From Solirubrobacterales bacterium (GTDB taxonomy: Bacteria > Actinomycetota > Thermoleophilia > Solirubrobacterales > Solirubrobacteraceae), in NCBI GenBank assembly GCA_017354065.1, contig JAFMRN010000096.1:1-8417 (forward strand): 8,417 nt of DNA, in the 5' to 3' direction. The stretch's first letter is position 1, and each line of letters begins with the position of its first letter. Position numbers and translations under genes: made by a program. The notes under the pieces were generated by a model that searched no databases, was not told where the DNA came from, and was given only the letters and a program-made list of their open reading frames with translations. Shown one piece after another: positions 6,316 to 8,417 of the stretch.

Positions 6316-7913
6316 GTCTCGGCCTCCTCGCGCTGGTCCAACAGCGGCGCGTAGGAGCGGATCGGCGGTAGCGGCTCCCTGAAGTTCTCCGCGGGCGGGG
6401 GTGAGGAGGTCGCCCATTCCAGCGTGTGTCCGAGCCACGGGTCATCTCCGGCCGTCTGTCGCCTCCGTAATGAGACGACGACGTTGGCCAAGAACACGGC
6501 CACCGCGATCGCGATCAGCACGGCGCCGACGGTCTCGATCTGGTTCAACGTCGCCCAGCCCGGATGCTGTGGATAGCGCGCCACGCGCCGGCTCATGCCC
6601 TGATTGCCGAGCAGGAACATCGGGAAGAACGTTGCGTTCGTGCCGAGCACCATCAATACCAGCTGGACCCGTCCGAGAGACTCGCGCAGACGCGCGCCGG
6701 TGAGCTTCGGGAACCAGTGGTAGACGCCGGCGAAGAAGCCGAACACGCTGCCCGCGAACAGCGTGTAGTGGAAGTGGGCGACCACCATGTAGGAACCGTA
6801 GGCGTGGTAATCGAGCACCGGTGAGGCGACGAAGATCCCCGACAGGCCGCCGACCATGAACTGGATGAAGAACGCCAGCGCGAACAGCATTGAGCAGCGC
6901 AGCACGATCGATCCGCCGAGCATCGTCCCGATCAGGTCGAAGTACTCGATTCCGGCCGGCACGACCAGCAGCGTCGAGGTGAACGCGAAGTACTGGTTGG
7001 TGACCCCGCCGGTCACGAACATGTGATGTGACCAGACGCTCATTGACAGTGCCGCGAACGCCATCAGTGACACGACAAACGGCGTGTAACCGAACCAGCG
7101 CTTGTGCGAGCTGACAGCCACTGCCTCAGCGGCAGCCCCGAGGTACGGGAAGAACATCACGTACACCACCGGGTGACCGAAGAACCAGAACAGGTTCTGG
7201 TAGTCGATCGACCCGGTGAACCCGGTGAAGATGTGACCGCCGTGGCGGTCCACATACAACAACGCCAGGGCCACGAGCAGGACCGGGAAGGCACCGATCA
7301 CCATCAGCACGGTGACCAGCTCCGTCCAGGTGAAGACGGGCATCCGCAACAGCGTCATGCCCGGTGCGCGGCGGCGCGCGATGGTCGCCATCAGCGAGCA
7401 GGCGATCAACAGGAGCCCCAGTGCGGCCAGCAGGACGCCGAGCACCCAGAGATCCTGGCCGGCGCCCGGCGTGTTGGTGCCATTCGACAGCGGCGCGTAC
7501 GCCGCCCAGCCATCCCGGCCCGCGCCGTCCCCGGTGAACCAGCCCGACTGCATCGTCAGGCCTCCCAGCAGCCACACCCAGAAGCCGCCGAGGGCCAGGC
7601 GCGGCATGCTCAGGCCGGATGCCCCGATCTGCAGCGGCACGAGGTACAGCGCCAGCGCCAAGGCCATCGGCGTGACGAACAGGTAGATCATCGTCGAGCC
7701 GTGCATCGTGAACAGCTGGTCATAGGCGCCGTCAGACAGAAAGCGGTTGTCCGGGCTTGCCAGCTGTCCGCGCATCAACAGCGCGAATGCGCCGCCGAGC
7801 AGGAAGAACAGCAGTGAGAGCAGTCCCAGGTTCAGGCCTATGCGCTTGTGGTCGGTTGACAGCGCGGCCCCGAGCCAGCCCTCCAGCGGGGGTTCGTCGG
7901 TGGCCGTGGTCAT
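6312..7913 (-). CDS. coxA: Heme-copper oxidase subunit I, divergent: usual D- and K-channel residues replaced
   Basis: Catalytic membrane subunit of 533 residues with about 12 helices. Visible ligands are His71 in TMHG and His382 (low-spin heme), His380 in AHFHY (high-spin heme), and His247, His296 and His297 (CuB). Tyr251 in GHPVVY keeps the position of the His-Tyr cross-link. QGMSRR (438-443) keeps the heme-propionate arginines. Against A-type oxidases (Rhodobacter numbering, aligned by eye) the channel residues differ. Asn121, Asp132, Asn139 and Glu286 become Leu89, Gly100, Ala107 and Val249. Ser299, Thr359 and Lys362 become Ala262, Ala320 and Glu323. The Mg-site His-Asp pair becomes Tyr372-Gly373. 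ATG 7913 is chosen for its GGAGGG five bases upstream and the ATGA overlap with coxB; the 35-residue extension to 8018 would lie inside coxB. It is probably an oxygen reductase with a non-standard proton path, but an NO reductase-like activity cannot be excluded. Confidence 0.93.
   Translation of the reverse strand: MTTATDEPPLEGWLGAALSTDHKRIGLNLGLLSLLFFLLGGAFALLMRGQLASPDNRFLSDGAYDQLFTMHGSTMIYLFVTPMALALALYLVPLQIGASGLSMPRLALGGFWVWLLGGLTMQSGWFTGDGAGRDGWAAYAPLSNGTNTPGAGQDLWVLGVLLAALGLLLIACSLMATIARRRAPGMTLLRMPVFTWTELVTVLMVIGAFPVLLVALALLYVDRHGGHIFTGFTGSIDYQNLFWFFGHPVVYVMFFPYLGAAAEAVAVSSHKRWFGYTPFVVSLMAFAALSMSVWSHHMFVTGGVTNQYFAFTSTLLVVPAGIEYFDLIGTMLGGSIVLRCSMLFALAFFIQFMVGGLSGIFVASPVLDYHAYGSYMVVAHFHYTLFAGSVFGFFAGVYHWFPKLTGARLRESLGRVQLVLMVLGTNATFFPMFLLGNQGMSRRVARYPQHPGWATLNQIETVGAVLIAIAVAVFLANVVVSLRRRQTAGDDPWLGHTLEWATSSPPPAENFREPLPPIRSYAPLLDQREEAET
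6323..6328 (-). promoter_or_regulatory. Ribosome binding site of the small gene after coxA
   Basis: AGGAGG on the minus strand inside the last codons of coxA, seven bases before GTG 6315. It fixes the start of the 104-aa protein. Confidence 0.65.
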
Positions 7914-8417
7914 CTGGACCCTCCATGGCTCGCGGCCCAGGCGCGGAACTGCGCCGGTGTGACGGCGTGGACCTGGAAGACCATCTCGGCGTGGTGGAGG
8001 CCACAGAACTCGGCACACCCGCCGCCGAACCAGCCCGCGCGGTCGAAGTCCAGCGTCACCCGCTCAGTGGTGCCGGGGATCAGGTCGCGCTTGTAGTCGA
8101 GCTGCGGGATCCAGAAGGAATGGATCACGTCGCTGGAGCGCAGGTTGAACCGGACCGGCTGATTGGTTGGGACCGTCAGCGCGCCGTGACCGACAAAGCC
8201 GCTCTGCTCGGTGATCCGCTGGTCCCGGTAGTGGAAGGTCCAGACCCAGCGTGAGCCGGTCACGTCGACGGTCAGCCGCGGTCGCTCCCTGGCTGAGGCG
8301 GTGTCGACCCGCGCCTCGGCGTGGAAGCTGAGCAACAACAACAGCCCGACCGTCGCGAGCAGCCCCAGCGCGTACCCGGCCTCCAAGCGGTTGTGTTCGG
8401 AGCGGCGGGATACGCGT
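7910..8417 (-). CDS. coxB: Cytochrome c oxidase subunit II (CuA), lacks its 5' end (runs off right edge)
   Basis: Accepts electrons from cytochrome c at the CuA centre and passes them to subunit I. The visible 168 codons are open to the window edge, so the first helix and the start are outside. They hold the second membrane helix (about 13-31) and the outer cupredoxin domain. The aromatic patch WVWTFHY (57-63) is the usual electron-entry region. All CuA ligands are present: His99 in DVIHSFW, then Cys134, Glu136, Cys138, His142 and Met145 in CAEFCGLHHAEM. There is no c-type heme motif after the CuA domain, so this is not a caa3-type fusion. Electrons would have to come from a separate cytochrome, most simply the diheme QcrC of this cluster. 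The TTG at 8386 is an internal codon, not the start. The stop overlaps coxA (ATGA). Confidence 0.95.
   Translation of the reverse strand, partial: RVSRRSEHNRLEAGYALGLLATVGLLLLLSFHAEARVDTASARERPRLTVDVTGSRWVWTFHYRDQRITEQSGFVGHGALTVPTNQPVRFNLRSSDVIHSFWIPQLDYKRDLIPGTTERVTLDFDRAGWFGGGCAEFCGLHHAEMVFQVHAVTPAQFRAWAASHGGSR
7919..7924 (-). promoter_or_regulatory. Ribosome binding site of coxA
   Basis: GGAGGG on the minus strand, five bases before ATG 7913 and inside the 3' end of coxB. It sets the coxA start. Confidence 0.65.

Noticed and set aside
7914..8018. 35-residue N-terminal extension of CoxA
   Set aside because: It lies inside coxB, has no homology-like features, and the ATG at 7913 has a good ribosome binding site and the normal coxA N-terminus.
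8384..8386. TTG as a start for a short CoxB
   Set aside because: The frame stays open to the window edge with sequence expected between the first and second helices of subunit II, so the start is beyond the window.

Overview
The window is a dense, high-GC block of ten genes, all on the minus strand, from an aerobic bacterium that is probably an actinomycetote. A Thermoleophilia/Solirubrobacter-like lineage is my impression, not something shown here. The lineage signs are a QcrC-QcrA-QcrB set of actinobacterial type: a diheme cytochrome c with a C-terminal anchor, a three-helix Rieske protein with an internal twin-arginine motif, and a cytochrome b with PDWY instead of PEWY.

Layout in transcription order (right to left). 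The 3' part of coxB (CuA subunit II) enters at the right edge. It is followed by coxA (subunit I), a 104-aa four-helix protein, a short ctaG-type assembly factor, a 150-aa four-helix protein of unknown role and an MFS transporter. A 124-nt gap follows, then qcrC, qcrA and qcrB, and the 5' end of a katE-type catalase that runs off the left edge. Apart from that gap and one of 27 nt, every stop and start overlap (ATGA, GTGA, TGATG or longer), so most of the block is probably translated in coupled fashion.

How the genes fit together: the Qcr proteins would oxidise quinol and pass electrons through the diheme cytochrome c to the CuA site of CoxB and on to CoxA. CtaG would help load copper, and the catalase would remove peroxide. 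No subunit III gene and no separate soluble cytochrome c lie in the window. This resembles an actinobacterial bcc-oxidase supercomplex, but the set looks like an accessory version.

The most striking point is CoxA. All heme and CuB ligands and the active-site Tyr are present. By eye alignment, though, the usual D-channel residues (Asn, Asp, Asn and Glu) and K-channel residues (Ser, Thr and Lys) are replaced, with Glu at the K-channel Lys position, and the usual Mg-site His-Asp pair is also gone. The MFS transporter and 150-aa protein inside the respiratory cluster, and a catalase that overlaps qcrB, are the other unusual points. No RNA genes, mobile elements, CRISPR arrays or clear terminators were seen.
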